The notes beneath the pieces are model-generated. The model was not told the origin of the DNA. It saw only the letters and a list, made by a program, of their open reading frames with translations, and did not search any database. A stretch of DNA of 26,289 bases. Origin: Chara braunii. Lineage: Eukaryota; Streptophyta; Charophyceae; Charales; Characeae. Numbering within the stretch: position 1 is the first letter of the stretch; the number at the start of each line of letters is the position of its first letter. Of the stretch, positions 1 to 8,158 are shown piece by piece. Made by a program: the position numbers and the translations under genes. Location: the NCBI GenBank assembly GCA_003427395.1, contig BFEA01000033.1, positions 2,941,058 to 2,967,346 of the forward strand. Direction: 5' to 3'.

Positions 1-49
1 CACACACACACACGCACACACACACATGCACACACACACACACACATGT
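1..49. repeat. (CA)n microsatellite at the window edge
   Basis: Alternating CA dinucleotides interrupted by a few CATG/CACG units. The array runs off the left edge, so its full length is unknown. Confidence 0.95.
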
Positions 50-499
50 GCCAGGTACTAACCTGTGAAGATGGCGCTGTGCTGCAGGTACCTCGACGAC
101 GAGCTGGAGCTATGGCGCTGCAGGCAAGTCTCCCTGGCCTCCGCCCAATCTGTATCTCTCTCCAGTGCTACTCTAGCTCCTAATAGCGCCCAGCGCTGAA
201 GACTACTGCTAACACTACTACTACTACTGCAGCGCTCCTCCAGAGTGCTGCTGCCGAATCCTGAAGACTGCCTCCTGCCTCCTGAACTGCACGTGAAGTG
301 CCTGGGAAGTGCCAGGGAAGTCCCTATGAACTACCTGCAGCCTGCAGGGCGGGCCAGTCTTATATAGTGTTGGCCCATCCAGGAGGCTGCTCTTGCCAAT
401 GCCAAAACGTGCCAGACCCTGGCGTTGAAGCTCAAACAAAGGTTGTCTTGAAAACAGGCCCAAAATGGCCTGTGCTAAAACCCTGGTCTGGTGCCTAAG
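50..499. other. Non-coding stretch, no gene recognised
   Basis: No recognisable coding or RNA gene. A short (ACT)n run lies at about 209-228, flanked by AGCGCT-containing sequence (about 192 and 231) that can pair to form a weak hairpin. The open frames here are short and do not resemble known proteins. Confidence 0.5.
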
Positions 500-747
500 G
501 AGGGCCTGAAAATGGCCCGCCATTTCAGGCTGAAAAGACTCAGGGCCTGGAGGGCCCTGTTTTAGGCTGAAACGACACAGGGCCTGTAGGCCCCTGTTTT
601 CAGGCTTTCAGGCTGAAATGACACAGGGCCTGTAGGCCCTTGTTTTCAGGCTTTTAGGCTGAAAACAACACAGGGCTGTAGGCCCTTGTTTTCAGGCTTT
701 TAGGCTGAAAACAACACAGGGCCTGAAAATGGCCCTCGTTTCAGGCG
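500..747. repeat. 46-bp minisatellite whose units fold as hairpins
   Basis: The phrase AGGCTGAAA recurs at about 526, 563, 609, 655 and 701. The first step is 37 bp and the next three are exactly 46 bp. Within a unit AGGGCC-TGTA-GGCCCT forms a perfect 6-bp stem with a 4-base loop. It is extended by TGAAAACA pairing with TGTTTTCA across a small internal loop. The outer units are degenerate and keep the GGGCC and GGCCC boxes. Confidence 0.9.
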
Positions 748-773
748 CAGCATATAACACATGAACAGGATAA

Positions 774-774
<1 letters not shown>

Positions 775-823
<49 letters not shown>

Positions 824-826
824 ACA
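775..826. repeat. (CA)n microsatellite
   Basis: CA run with one CAAA interruption near 815. It forms the left border of a unique 80-bp island (827-908) that is followed by another CA run. Confidence 0.95.
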
Positions 827-828
827 GG

Positions 829-876
829 TCCTGATGAGTCCACGAAGTCTGACGAAACAGTCTGGCACAGCGATGC
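829..876 (+). repeat. Dispersed motif around GAAACAGTCTGGCACAG, copy 1
   Basis: The 20-mer at 851-870, GACGAAACAGTCTGGCACAG, followed by CGATGC and a T7 run, recurs with small changes at 2441-2466 and in altered form at 6868. It lies between two CA microsatellites. Function unknown. The CTGATGA and GAAAC boxes recall a hammerhead core, but the required stem I does not form. Confidence 0.6.
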
Positions 877-908
877 TTTTTTTGTGGAGTTGTGTTAGCG
901 AACATGCC

Positions 909-969
<61 letters not shown>
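909..969. repeat. (CA)n microsatellite
   Basis: About 30 CA units running into CGTGCGCGCACGCG, a short alternating purine-pyrimidine stretch of the kind that can adopt Z-DNA. Confidence 0.95.
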
Positions 970-975
<6 letters not shown>

Positions 976-1055
976 GCACGCGTCTGCTAGGATTGCAAGG
1001 TTGATGTGAGTAAAGTCAACCACTTTTCTCAGGAAAAAAAAAAGAAAAACAGATA

Positions 1056-1131
1056 ATGGCACAAAAAGTCAATCCAATTTCAGTCAGACTCAATGTGAAT
1101 CGTAGTCCAGATTCTTGTCGGTTTAGTGAGG
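1056..1131 (+). pseudogene. rps3: Mitochondrial rps3 5' fragment (probable NUMT)
   Basis: The frame opening at 1056 reads MAQKVNPISVRLNVNRS, followed by PDSCRFS. From family knowledge this is the start of ribosomal protein S3 as encoded in plant and algal mitochondrial DNA (typically M-A-x-K-x-NPISVRL-x-x-NRSSDS-x-WFSD). The resemblance ends after about 25 codons near 1131. The frame continues to 1259, but that downstream peptide resembles nothing in S3, and the KH and C-terminal domains are absent. I therefore read it as a short mitochondrial insertion and not a gene transferred to the nucleus. The A-rich sequence just upstream (1033-1055) could be mitochondrial spacer or filler. A chance match is unlikely given the length, but the assignment is from memory of the family and was not searched. 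Confidence 0.75.
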
Positions 1132-1590
1132 GCAACCGTGCAAGTCACCGAGTGAATTGCCCATTTTGGCGTATTCAAGTGGGACGTTGCAGATGTCCGC
1201 AACGAGACGGACACGACTTATTTCATGCATGGAGCATGCACGAAAGACACCTGGAATGACGAGCTCATTCCCGGGACCATAGCCTGTCATGAAAGGAGAT
1301 AGATCACTGGATATATTGCCACAAAGTTATCAGAGCGCAAAAGCGAAAAAAAAACAAAAGGAAACAAAAAAGATATCAATTCATTTTTTATCTTCTTACT
1401 TACAACTCCCCCTGTTCAGAACCTCTTGCGTACAAGGCCGCCCACGTGGATGTAGGTTGAGCGGCGGCTGCCCCCACCCGTGTGTCATATCGACCCACTT
1501 GCACACAGCCAAAGGGCAAAGAGGCAAAGAAAAGAGGAAGGGAACAGCCAAATACAACAAAACAGAGGGCAACAAGCAACAGCACCAAAA
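1132..1590. other. Non-coding stretch, no gene recognised
   Basis: No recognisable gene. An A-rich stretch near 1345-1380 and a patch with GGC repeats near 1436-1470 are the only notable composition changes. It may contain an older, unrecognisable unit of the tandem repeat that starts at 1591. Confidence 0.4.
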
Positions 1591-2060
1591 ACGGATCCTA
1601 GATGACAAGTCCCACATGCAAGCACCACCCCTCCTTCACAGGCCAAATGACGGGACAAGACCACCCAGGACAAAACTCTTGTCTGCAAAAAAAAACTATA
1701 TACAGCAGATGGCCTTATTCATCATCAAGACGTGGGTATTCCCATTCCTAAACCATTCATGCTCTCATAGGCCGAACAACAAAAAAAAACGGATGACTGG
1801 TCCCACATGAAAGCACCGCTACGCTCACCAAAATAGACCGAACAATGGGACAAAACCAACCGGGACGCAGACAAGGGTGCCAAAAAACAAACATAACAGA
1901 TCCTAGATGACAAGTCCCACATGTAAGCACCGCCCCCTACGTCACAGACCAAACGACGGGACAATGACCAACCAGGATAGCAATCAACACCCTTGCCTGC
2001 AAAAAATATATATAAAGGCAATCCCAGATGACAATTCCCACCTAAATATATATAGCCACT
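1591..2060. repeat. Diverged tandem repeat, roughly four units
   Basis: A shared phrase GATGACAAGTCCCACATG occurs near 1601 and 1905, with variants near 1792 (GATGACTGGTCCCACATG) and 2028 (GATGACAATTCCCACCTA). Each is followed by AAGCACC and, in the first three, by CAAACGACGGGACAA-like sequence, then an A-run. Spacings of about 190, 110 and 125 bp show units that have gained or lost sequence. No coding signal. Confidence 0.8.
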
Positions 2061-2440
2061 CCTTGGAAGATCGCCGACCGTGTCTCCCCGAGATGAAGTT
2101 GAACAGGGAGGTCGTGAACGCGAGGTGTAGGTGGGATGATATCAGACCCGGCGTGGGAAGGCACGAAGAGAAGCAACGTCTTCTCGGTATTTACGTTGAC
2201 TACTACTGACGTACTTACCAGCAGCACATGTAGAGAACCTAAGTCCACTATGGGCCTGACACACCTGAAGTGCACTGCAGACTCAATCTTAACTGAAAAT
2301 GACAAAGATGAGAGCATATGGTGCAACCTGTGAGCCATTTGGTATCCCTAACTCTGGGCGATGTGTCGAGTACTTATATCCCTCAGTCAAATGCATCCTG
2401 GGACTGTCTGTCCAGGTTCGACCTTTTGATGAACCGTCAA
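2061..2440. other. Non-coding stretch, no gene recognised
   Basis: Ordinary composition. Frames on both strands are short and unrecognised. An inverted GACTGT/ACAGTC pair links 2403 with the motif copy that follows. Confidence 0.4.
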
Positions 2441-2466
2441 ACGAAACAGTCTGGCACAGTCATGCT
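2441..2466 (+). repeat. Dispersed motif around GAAACAGTCTGGCACAG, copy 2
   Basis: ACGAAACAGTCTGGCACAG followed by TCATGC and a T-run, matching copy 1 at 852-876. Just upstream, TTTGA/TCAAA (about 2425-2440) can form a 5-bp hairpin with a 7-base loop. The flanks differ from copy 1, so this is a short dispersed motif and not part of a longer duplication. Confidence 0.6.
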
Positions 2467-2573
2467 GCTTTTTTTTTTTCTTCCCTTTCTTTAAAGTTTA
2501 AAATCCTTTCTTTTTCTTTTTTTGCATATACCGAAGATAACACGCACACAGAGAGGAACAGACATTACTGGAC

Positions 2574-2632
2574 CAGCCGGCAGGGCTAGATCGCGAACCG
2601 CTTAGCTACTGAGCCAGCCAGCAGGGCTAGAT
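2574..2632. repeat. Local duplication of GCAGGGCTAGAT with a tRNA-like box
   Basis: CAGCCGGCAGGGCTAGAT and CAGCCAGCAGGGCTAGAT flank a centre which, on the minus strand, reads TGGCTCAGTAGCTAAGCGG. That resembles a tRNA A box, so this may be a small SINE-head remnant. No B box at the right distance. Confidence 0.45.
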
Positions 2633-2983
2633 AATCACTTGGGAGCAGCCACCAAGGCTACCGTCGTCCCCTGAACATAACACACCCTGAAAATGAACGT
2701 ATACAAGGTATGTTTACGACCGGATACAGTCAAAATGAGGGTGCGTTGTGTTAGGGGGAAGACGGTAGGTATAGATAAGAGCCCAAATGGGCTCTACATT
2801 CTTCATCCGAATAGAACGTACGGCCATTATTTCTGCATCTGGACTGCAAGCTGGCACAAATATACGGATACAACTTTCTATTGGTGGCAAGACGCTCAGT
2901 AGAAACTGGTAGAACCGCATTTAACAGACACACAAGGCGTTTCGTGAATCCACTAAAACCCCTGCCACGAAATCCGAGGAGGC
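2633..2983. other. Non-coding stretch, no gene recognised
   Basis: An open frame from 2693 to 2902 (69 codons, plus strand) has no recognisable similarity. No TATA box or plant-type upstream element is seen in front of the U6 sequence at 2984. Confidence 0.4.
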
Positions 2984-3001
2984 GTCCTTCGGGACATCCG
3001 T

Positions 3002-3033
<32 letters not shown>

Positions 3034-3059
3034 GGCCCCTGCGTAAAAAAAAAAAAAAA
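2984..3059 (+). pseudogene. U6: U6 snRNA retropseudogene, 3'-truncated and polyadenylated
   Basis: Positions 2984-3043 match the first ~60 nt of U6 spliceosomal RNA. The 5' stem-loop is GTCC-TTCG-GGAC followed by ATCCG, the plant-type version. The ACAGAGA box (within ACGATACAGAGAAGATTAGC, 3012-3031) and the start of the AGC-containing catalytic stem are intact. After CCCCTGCG the real U6 continues with the internal stem-loop. Here it breaks off into T plus 15 A (3044-3059). Loss of the 3' half and an A-tail is the signature of a retroposed copy made by LINE enzymes. No target-site duplication could be recognised and no Pol III upstream promoter is seen, so it is almost certainly not expressed as U6. 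Confidence 0.92.
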
Positions 3060-3111
3060 GATGCACCAGACTCATCACCATTTGATGGTCTATTTTATCC
3101 AACAAGCATGT

Positions 3112-3275
3112 GGCCCTGGGGCCGGTCCGCTTCAAGGATGATATCTCAAGTTGGTACACCCACGAACTGCTGAAATAGAGACGCAGGTTCGATCCCAGAT
3201 ACAAACAGATGGCCAGAATAACATAATATTCTGGACTACCTGGGGTCGGTCAGCTTCGAGGATGATATCTCAAGG
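3112..3275 (+). mobile_element. tRNA-derived SINE, tail-head-tail arrangement
   Basis: A tail unit CTGGGGCCGGTCCGCTTC..GATGATATCTCA (about 3115-3148) runs directly into a tRNA-like head. The head has a degenerate A box at 3147-3165 (TTGGTACACCCACGAA) and a perfect B box GGTTCGATCCC at 3186-3196. A second copy of the tail follows (3240-3273). The same head and tail recur at 3955-4105 (minus), 9795-9925 and 10742-10920. These are internal Pol III promoter boxes of a SINE and not a functional tRNA, since no cloverleaf can be drawn. Confidence 0.8.
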
Positions 3276-3416
3276 CCGTCATCGCCCTTTCAAGGCAAAA
3301 AGCATCTGGACCTTTTTTCGGCCTTCAATGAATGTACCAGACAGTTAAGCTATATGCTTTTCAGGGAGGCACCTAGGCTACCAGAGTGGCCCGGGGTCAC
3401 TTGCCCAGCCGGGGCC

Positions 3417-3417
<1 letters not shown>

Positions 3418-3447
<30 letters not shown>
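3418..3447. repeat. Poly(A) tract of 30
   Basis: An uninterrupted A-run after GGGGCCC. It probably marks the 3' end of an older retroposed segment on the plus strand. Confidence 0.9.
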
Positions 3448-3450
<3 letters not shown>

Positions 3451-3479
3451 AAAAAAACTATTTTTAAATTTATTTTTTA

Positions 3480-3674
3480 TTTTAAATTTGGTAAAGAATT
3501 TCGATGTGACCCTGAGGCAAAAGTTGTTCAGTTTATTTTTCTGCATACCATTTTTTTGTCCGAATTTTTTTTTTTTTTTTTTTTTTGGCTGGGAACTTCC
3601 TTGGTCCTTGCACGGGTTGGCCACCCGAGACCCGGGCGGCCCGGCTGGTAGCCTAGGGAGGCACCCTAGGCTAC
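3480..3674. repeat. Dispersed repeat R2, copy 1, ending in a perfect hairpin
   Basis: Shares with 17005-17215 the phrase GTGACCCT-AG-CAAAAGTTGTT, then a T-rich segment, then a stretch of the form GGCT-x-GGGACTT/CTGCC..CGCC..GTAGCCTAG. This copy ends in an 11-bp perfect inverted repeat, GTAGCCTAGGG (3648-3658) and CCCTAGGCTAC (3664-3674), with loop AGGCA. CCTAGGCTAC fragments also occur at 3371, 10378 and 16718. Confidence 0.75.
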
Positions 3675-4390
3675 TTGTTGACACCGGCAGACAGAGGTAT
3701 GAGAGCAAAAAAGTTGACCGGAATTTTTTTATTTTATTTTTTTTCAAAGGGAGGCACCTGTTGACACCGGCAGACAGAGGTATGAGAGCAAAAAAGTTCA
3801 CGGGAAATTTTTATTTTTATTTTTTTTATTTTTTTTCAAAGGGAGGCACTTGTTGACACCGGCAGACAGAGGCATAAGAGCAAACAAGTTCACCCGAATG
3901 TAGAGGCCGTAGAGTTTTTTTGTTTTGTTTTTTTCACTAAAGGGTTAAGACCTTGACATATCATCATTGAACCGATCGGCCCCAGGTGCGTCAGAACGAC
4001 TTTATTCTTTGCATCTGGTCGTATCTGGATTCGAACTCGAGTCTATATTCCAACACTTTCATGGGTGTACCAACTCACTAGGCCCGTTGGTGCCGTAGCA
4101 GGATTTTATTTATTTATTTATTTTTCTCAATTTCACCGTGCACTATCTACCTGCCTCTATTTAGGCGTGGAGTCATCTCTCTCCTTGTTTTTGAACTTTT
4201 TTTTTTTTTTCCTTTCTTCTTCTTGTTTTTTTTTGTTGTTGTTAAATTTAATACTAAGTTATTAACCTACTTATTATGTCATTATATTATCAGCAGAAAT
4301 AAAAATATGTTTCGAGATCCGATAAACCCCCATCCATCCATCCATCCATCCATCCATCCATCCACCTAGTAAATACCACCCCCCACAAAA
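3675..4390 (-). mobile_element. Composite A-tailed element, copy L
   Basis: This block is the reverse complement of 10385-11085 and aligns along nearly its whole length. Reading on the minus strand it contains: a (GGAT)n run, a 100-bp AT-rich segment ending in GTTAAATTTAAC-like sequence, a module with GTGCACGGTGAAATTGAGA, a SINE with A box (about 4069-4085) and B box (4027-4038), and three tandem units of a module around CTCATACCTCTGTCTGCCGG (about 3690, 3775, 3865). Most modules are separated by A-tracts, seen as T-runs on the plus strand. No coding capacity is visible, so it must be a non-autonomous retroelement or a pile-up of several. Confidence 0.85.
4328..4364. repeat. (CCAT)n microsatellite
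   Basis: Tetranucleotide run inside the composite element. The inverted copy at 10459-10477 carries a shorter GGAT version, so the array length differs between copies. Confidence 0.95.
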
Positions 4391-4674
4391 CCCAATTGCT
4401 GATTCCATGGGGTCTGTCCCGTGAGATGGCTTTTTTTCCCTCCCCTCCCCCCCTCCCCCCCTGTAACATACCACTTCGTCAAGATTACCTTTCTTACGAC
4501 AGAGGGGCAGAACCCATTAAAAAGAAAAAAAGCAAAAAAAAAAAAAAAAAGTCATTGGGGCAATCATCGGACCGGTTTGTTTTCAACAATAACAAACAAA
4601 TAGCCCGAAAGTCTTGTTTTGTTTTTTTAACCTTTTCCAGAATGTTCCCACCATCATTGGTAGGCTCGGATGGA

Positions 4675-4768
4675 CAGTGTGTCCCGACTCAGAGAGTGTG
4701 TCCCGACCCAGAGACAGTGTGTCCCGACACACGCCCTCTGTCCAGATCTCCAGACAGTGTTTCCCGAC
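4675..4768. repeat. 20-bp tandem repeat with GTGTCCCGAC core
   Basis: CAGTGTGTCCCGAC-type cores start at about 4675, 4694, 4715 and 4755, spaced 19-21 bp with one unit lost in the third gap. Short and non-coding. Confidence 0.8.
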
Positions 4769-5345
4769 CTAAGCGCCTTGTTGCAGAACCACAATCGAAA
4801 TCCACTTCATTCGATTTCGTTTGTTTTTTTTTCGTTTTTTTTTTTTTAAAGAGGTTATTGCATTCCAAATAGAGATAAGAGGCCGGGGACCTCACAATTC
4901 AACCTCGGGTTATCCTGGCAGCCTTCACTTCATTCGATTTCCAATTGCTGACTATCTCGGATTTTTTTCCTTCACTTTTTCTAATGGATTTTCTGTTTTT
5001 TTTTTTCCTTTTTCCCTTTCCTCCTTTAATTTCCCCCCCTTGATTTCCTTTCATATTTATTAAAATTCATTTACTTATATTTATTTATTCCCCTCGATTT
5101 CCTGTCATAACAAGTGGCAATCTTGTCGTCATTCCCTTTTTTTTTTTCCTTTTTGCTTTGGACCATTATTATTATTAATGAAATAATAAATGCTGCAAAA
5201 GTTTATTGCTTAGAGATAATAAACGAAGGAATGATGACGATAAGACATAAAAATAGATTGGTCATGATGACTACAACACAGTCTTCACCCGAATAGAGCG
5301 CCAGGTGATTCAGATCGTCAAAAGCAACACGAAAAGAAAGATAGC
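4769..5345. other. T-rich and AT-rich non-coding DNA
   Basis: Several T-runs (about 4825-4850, 4990-5008, 5138-5150) and AT-rich sequence, with no recognisable gene. Frames across it encode only low-complexity peptides. Confidence 0.5.
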
Positions 5346-5367
5346 GATGGTGGTGATTTTTCGACGT

Positions 5368-5985
5368 GATGATGATGATGATGATGACGACGTTGTTGCA
5401 CTCATGATGATGAAGACGATGTGTGTTTATATAATTACGACAATGACTACATCATCACAAGCATAACGAATGATGAATGCTCATGATCACGATAATTAAT
5501 GAGTGACGATGATGATGGCGACTGATTATAATCTATCATGATGATGATGATGATGAAGATGATTGAAAATCGACGATGCATGATGATGCCGATGATTGAT
5601 GATGATTGATGATGATTGATGATGATTGATGATGGTATTGATGATGATTGATGACGATTGATGATGATTGATGATGATTGATGATGATATTGATGATGAT
5701 TGATGATGATATTGATGATGATTGATGATGATGATTGATGATTGATGATGTTGATGACATGACGAGGAGGAGGATTGATGACGATTGATAATATGATTGA
5801 CAACTCATGATGATGATTAACGATGGATGATGATGATTGACGATGGATGATGATGATGAATGACGATGGATGATGATGGCGCTGATTGATGACCGATGAT
5901 GGATGATTGACCGGGGATGATGATGATGATGACTGATGACGATCATAATAAGGATGATTGACGACTGATAATTGATGATTGACGA
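5368..5985. repeat. (GAT)/(TGATGAT) satellite-like array
   Basis: Imperfect GATGATTGAT-type repeats over about 600 bp. The minus-strand frames rich in Ser, His and Ile are translation of the repeat and not genes. Confidence 0.9.
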
Positions 5986-6277
5986 TTGTTGAATATTGAT
6001 CATAGTGACGACAAATTCTGACGATATAAGGAACGACGGCACGCAATCACGATGCTAACCTTTGCAACTATGATGATCATTATAACGATGGGGTGATCGG
6101 AACGATGATTCCCATCAATGGACAAACCTAACAAGGATCTTCCTGACTGTGCTGATGATAATGATCACGAGAATCATCATTAGGATCATCATGAAAATAC
6201 CACCGTGAAAATCACCGTGATAGTTAGTGACGGACAACGATGATGACATCGACAGCAATCAACGCATTAGACAGGCC

Positions 6278-6279
<2 letters not shown>

Positions 6280-6322
<43 letters not shown>

Positions 6323-6391
6323 ACATCAACATCATCATCAACATCATCATCAACATCATCAACATCATCATCAACATCATCATCATCATGA
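6280..6391. repeat. (ATC)n array, opposite orientation to the GAT array
   Basis: An ATC trinucleotide array with CAAC interruptions. It is the reverse complement of the GAT type at 5368-5985, so the two could pair as a very large imperfect hairpin. Confidence 0.9.
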
Positions 6392-6519
6392 ATGACATCG
6401 ATTAAACCGACAAACGGAATCATCAAAATAGTATCAGACACGCATATACTCCCAAATAATTATATGTCCATTTATTAGATCCATTAAAATTATCCAACGG
6501 GGTTTGCCTTTTCTTTTTG

Positions 6520-6597
6520 AGAGGGGGGGGGAGGGGGGGGGGGGGGGGGGACAGAGGGGGGGGGGGGGGGGGGTTGGGGGGGGGGGTTGTTTTTTTG

Positions 6598-6631
<34 letters not shown>
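6520..6631 (+). repeat. Long G-tract, G-quadruplex-prone
   Basis: Nearly pure G over about 110 bases with short AGA, ACAGA, TT and TTGTTTTTTTGTT interruptions, ending in a run of about 32 G. Such a tract would form intermolecular or multiple intramolecular G-quadruplexes, and its exact length is unlikely to be reliable in an assembly. Confidence 0.9.
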
Positions 6632-6632
<1 letters not shown>

Positions 6633-6639
6633 GTCATTT

Positions 6640-6867
6640 TTCGGTACAACGATTTTTTTATACCTACCCTCGCAAATCACATATCGAATCTAGTCCGTCC
6701 GCAATCCGATAGATTAACCTATAAATAATATGTAATAATTATCCATACATAACAGAGAACCAGACTTCGAAATCATCATGATAATCAATCACATTGATGA
6801 TGACGACAACAGAAATCAGTCACTTTTCAAAGACTAACACACGCATATTATTAATCATATTAGTCGG
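6640..6867. other. AT-rich non-coding stretch
   Basis: Nothing recognised between the G-tract and the tandem repeat that follows. Confidence 0.4.
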
Positions 6868-7270
6868 CGCAACCTCGACGGAACAGTCTCTGTCACAGCC
6901 CCTCGTTTATCGTCCACTTCCACCCCTCTGCCTACGGTTTACTGGGCAGCAGCTCTGTCTGACAAGATATATAGAATAGAATCTAATTAATTAATTACGT
7001 TTATAGAAATATATAATATAGAAGATAATTCGTTTGGTGTCCCTCTTCTCCCTCCCTCTCTGCCTACGGTTTACCCGGCGGTTCTGTTTGACGATACATG
7101 GTGTATAAGCCGGGAGTCGTTTTTTTTCTATCTGCGGACGAAATAAAATATAGAAGATAATTCGTTTGGTGTCCTCTCCTCACTACCTGTTGACGAAATC
7201 AACATGACACCGGATGGCTTTCTATTTTATTCGTTGTGCAAGCCGGGAGTCGTCTTTTTTTTTGTTTTTT
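6868..7270. repeat. 132-bp tandem repeat, about three partial units
   Basis: TGCCTACGG occurs at 6929 and 7061 (132 bp apart), GAAGATAATTCGTTTGGTGT at 7021 and 7153 (132 bp), and GCCGGGAGTCGT near 7109 and 7242 (133 bp). The first unit begins with an altered copy (ACGGAACAGTCTCTGTCACAG) of the motif found at 852 and 2441. No coding signal. Confidence 0.85.
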
Positions 7271-7640
7271 TTTACGATTCTTCTACTCTGGGCGGACCAG
7301 ATCTCGACCCTGCATTTTTTTTTTAATTTTTCCAGGTTGTTCGTTTGTTGAGGATTTACCGCCCTCTCTTTGGGTGTGCGTAATCAATCAATGAGCAAGT
7401 TCTTTTGTTTAAAAAAAAAAAAAAGAAGAAGAAGCACGATCTGGACCACTTACAGCCCGACCAGGATGCATCTGGCCGCAATTACGCCCAGCAATAAGTA
7501 GAAAAAAATTCCTAGAGTGAGTATGCCTTCAATCGACCAACCAAAAAATTTAAAGGACTGGCACTCAAGTAAAAGAGAAAATATACCGTAAATTCAAATA
7601 ATCCATGTTCGACCGCTACCGGGGGTATGTTCGACCCAAT
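7271..7640. other. Non-coding stretch
   Basis: T-runs and an A14 run near 7411, with no recognisable gene. If the helicase exon at 8159-8617 has a long first intron, this would lie inside it or downstream. Confidence 0.4.
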
Positions 7641-7641
7641 C

Positions 7642-7645
<4 letters not shown>

Positions 7646-7721
<76 letters not shown>
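7646..7721. repeat. (GA)n microsatellite
   Basis: Over 35 GA units ending in GCAT. It faces the (CT)n array at 7843, which begins with ATGC, so the two can pair as a long hairpin across a 120-bp spacer. Confidence 0.95.
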
Positions 7722-7842
7722 ATAGCGGCATCCGATCTGTTTCCACTTCTAGGCCTGGAGCGGAGAGAAGATTTGAGGGAGCAGCAAACTTGACGGGTTC
7801 CAAGACGTCGACCGTTCGATGAGGAATTAGATCCATGCACCA

Positions 7843-7843
7843 T

Positions 7844-7932
<89 letters not shown>
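7843..7932. repeat. (CT)n microsatellite
   Basis: About 45 CT units, the inverted partner of the GA array at 7646-7721. Confidence 0.95.
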
Positions 7933-7934
<2 letters not shown>

Positions 7935-8158
7935 GAACGGGGAAAAGATAAAGAAGGAAGCCGGGGCATCAAGAAAAGGAGAATCGATGATGAACCATAT
8001 ATAAGGGTACTCTGGCAGGGAAAAGAGGAGCGCAGAGGAAGAAGAAAGGATGGTCACAGAGATACATAGATACATACCTACATACGTACATACATAGATA
8101 CATAGAGAGAGAGAGAGAGAGAGATTTTAGGCGCGCGCGCAAATTGCCGACCACCCAC

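Noticed and set aside
829-866. Hammerhead ribozyme core (CTGATGA .. GAAAC .. GTC)
   Set aside because: The boxes are present and a 3-bp stem II (GTC/GAC) is possible. But stem I cannot form between the base run before CTGATGA and the bases after the GTC site, and stem III would be a single A-U pair or need a mismatched dimer. The second copy at 2441 lacks CTGATGA.
2925-2962. U6 3'-end sequence lying upstream of the U6 5' half (GACACACAAGG..TTCGTGAATCCA)
   Set aside because: It resembles the U6 3' region only with several gaps. Too weak to claim a circular or dimeric U6 template.
5447-6046. 199-codon open frame on the minus strand
   Set aside because: It is translation of the GAT repeat (Ser/His/Ile only). 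The same reasoning removes the frames over CA, CT/GA, G-tract and A/T-run regions.
1-8150. Later exons of the helicase on the minus strand
   Set aside because: I looked for Walker A (GxGKT), DExH and SAT motifs in the minus-strand frames and saw none.
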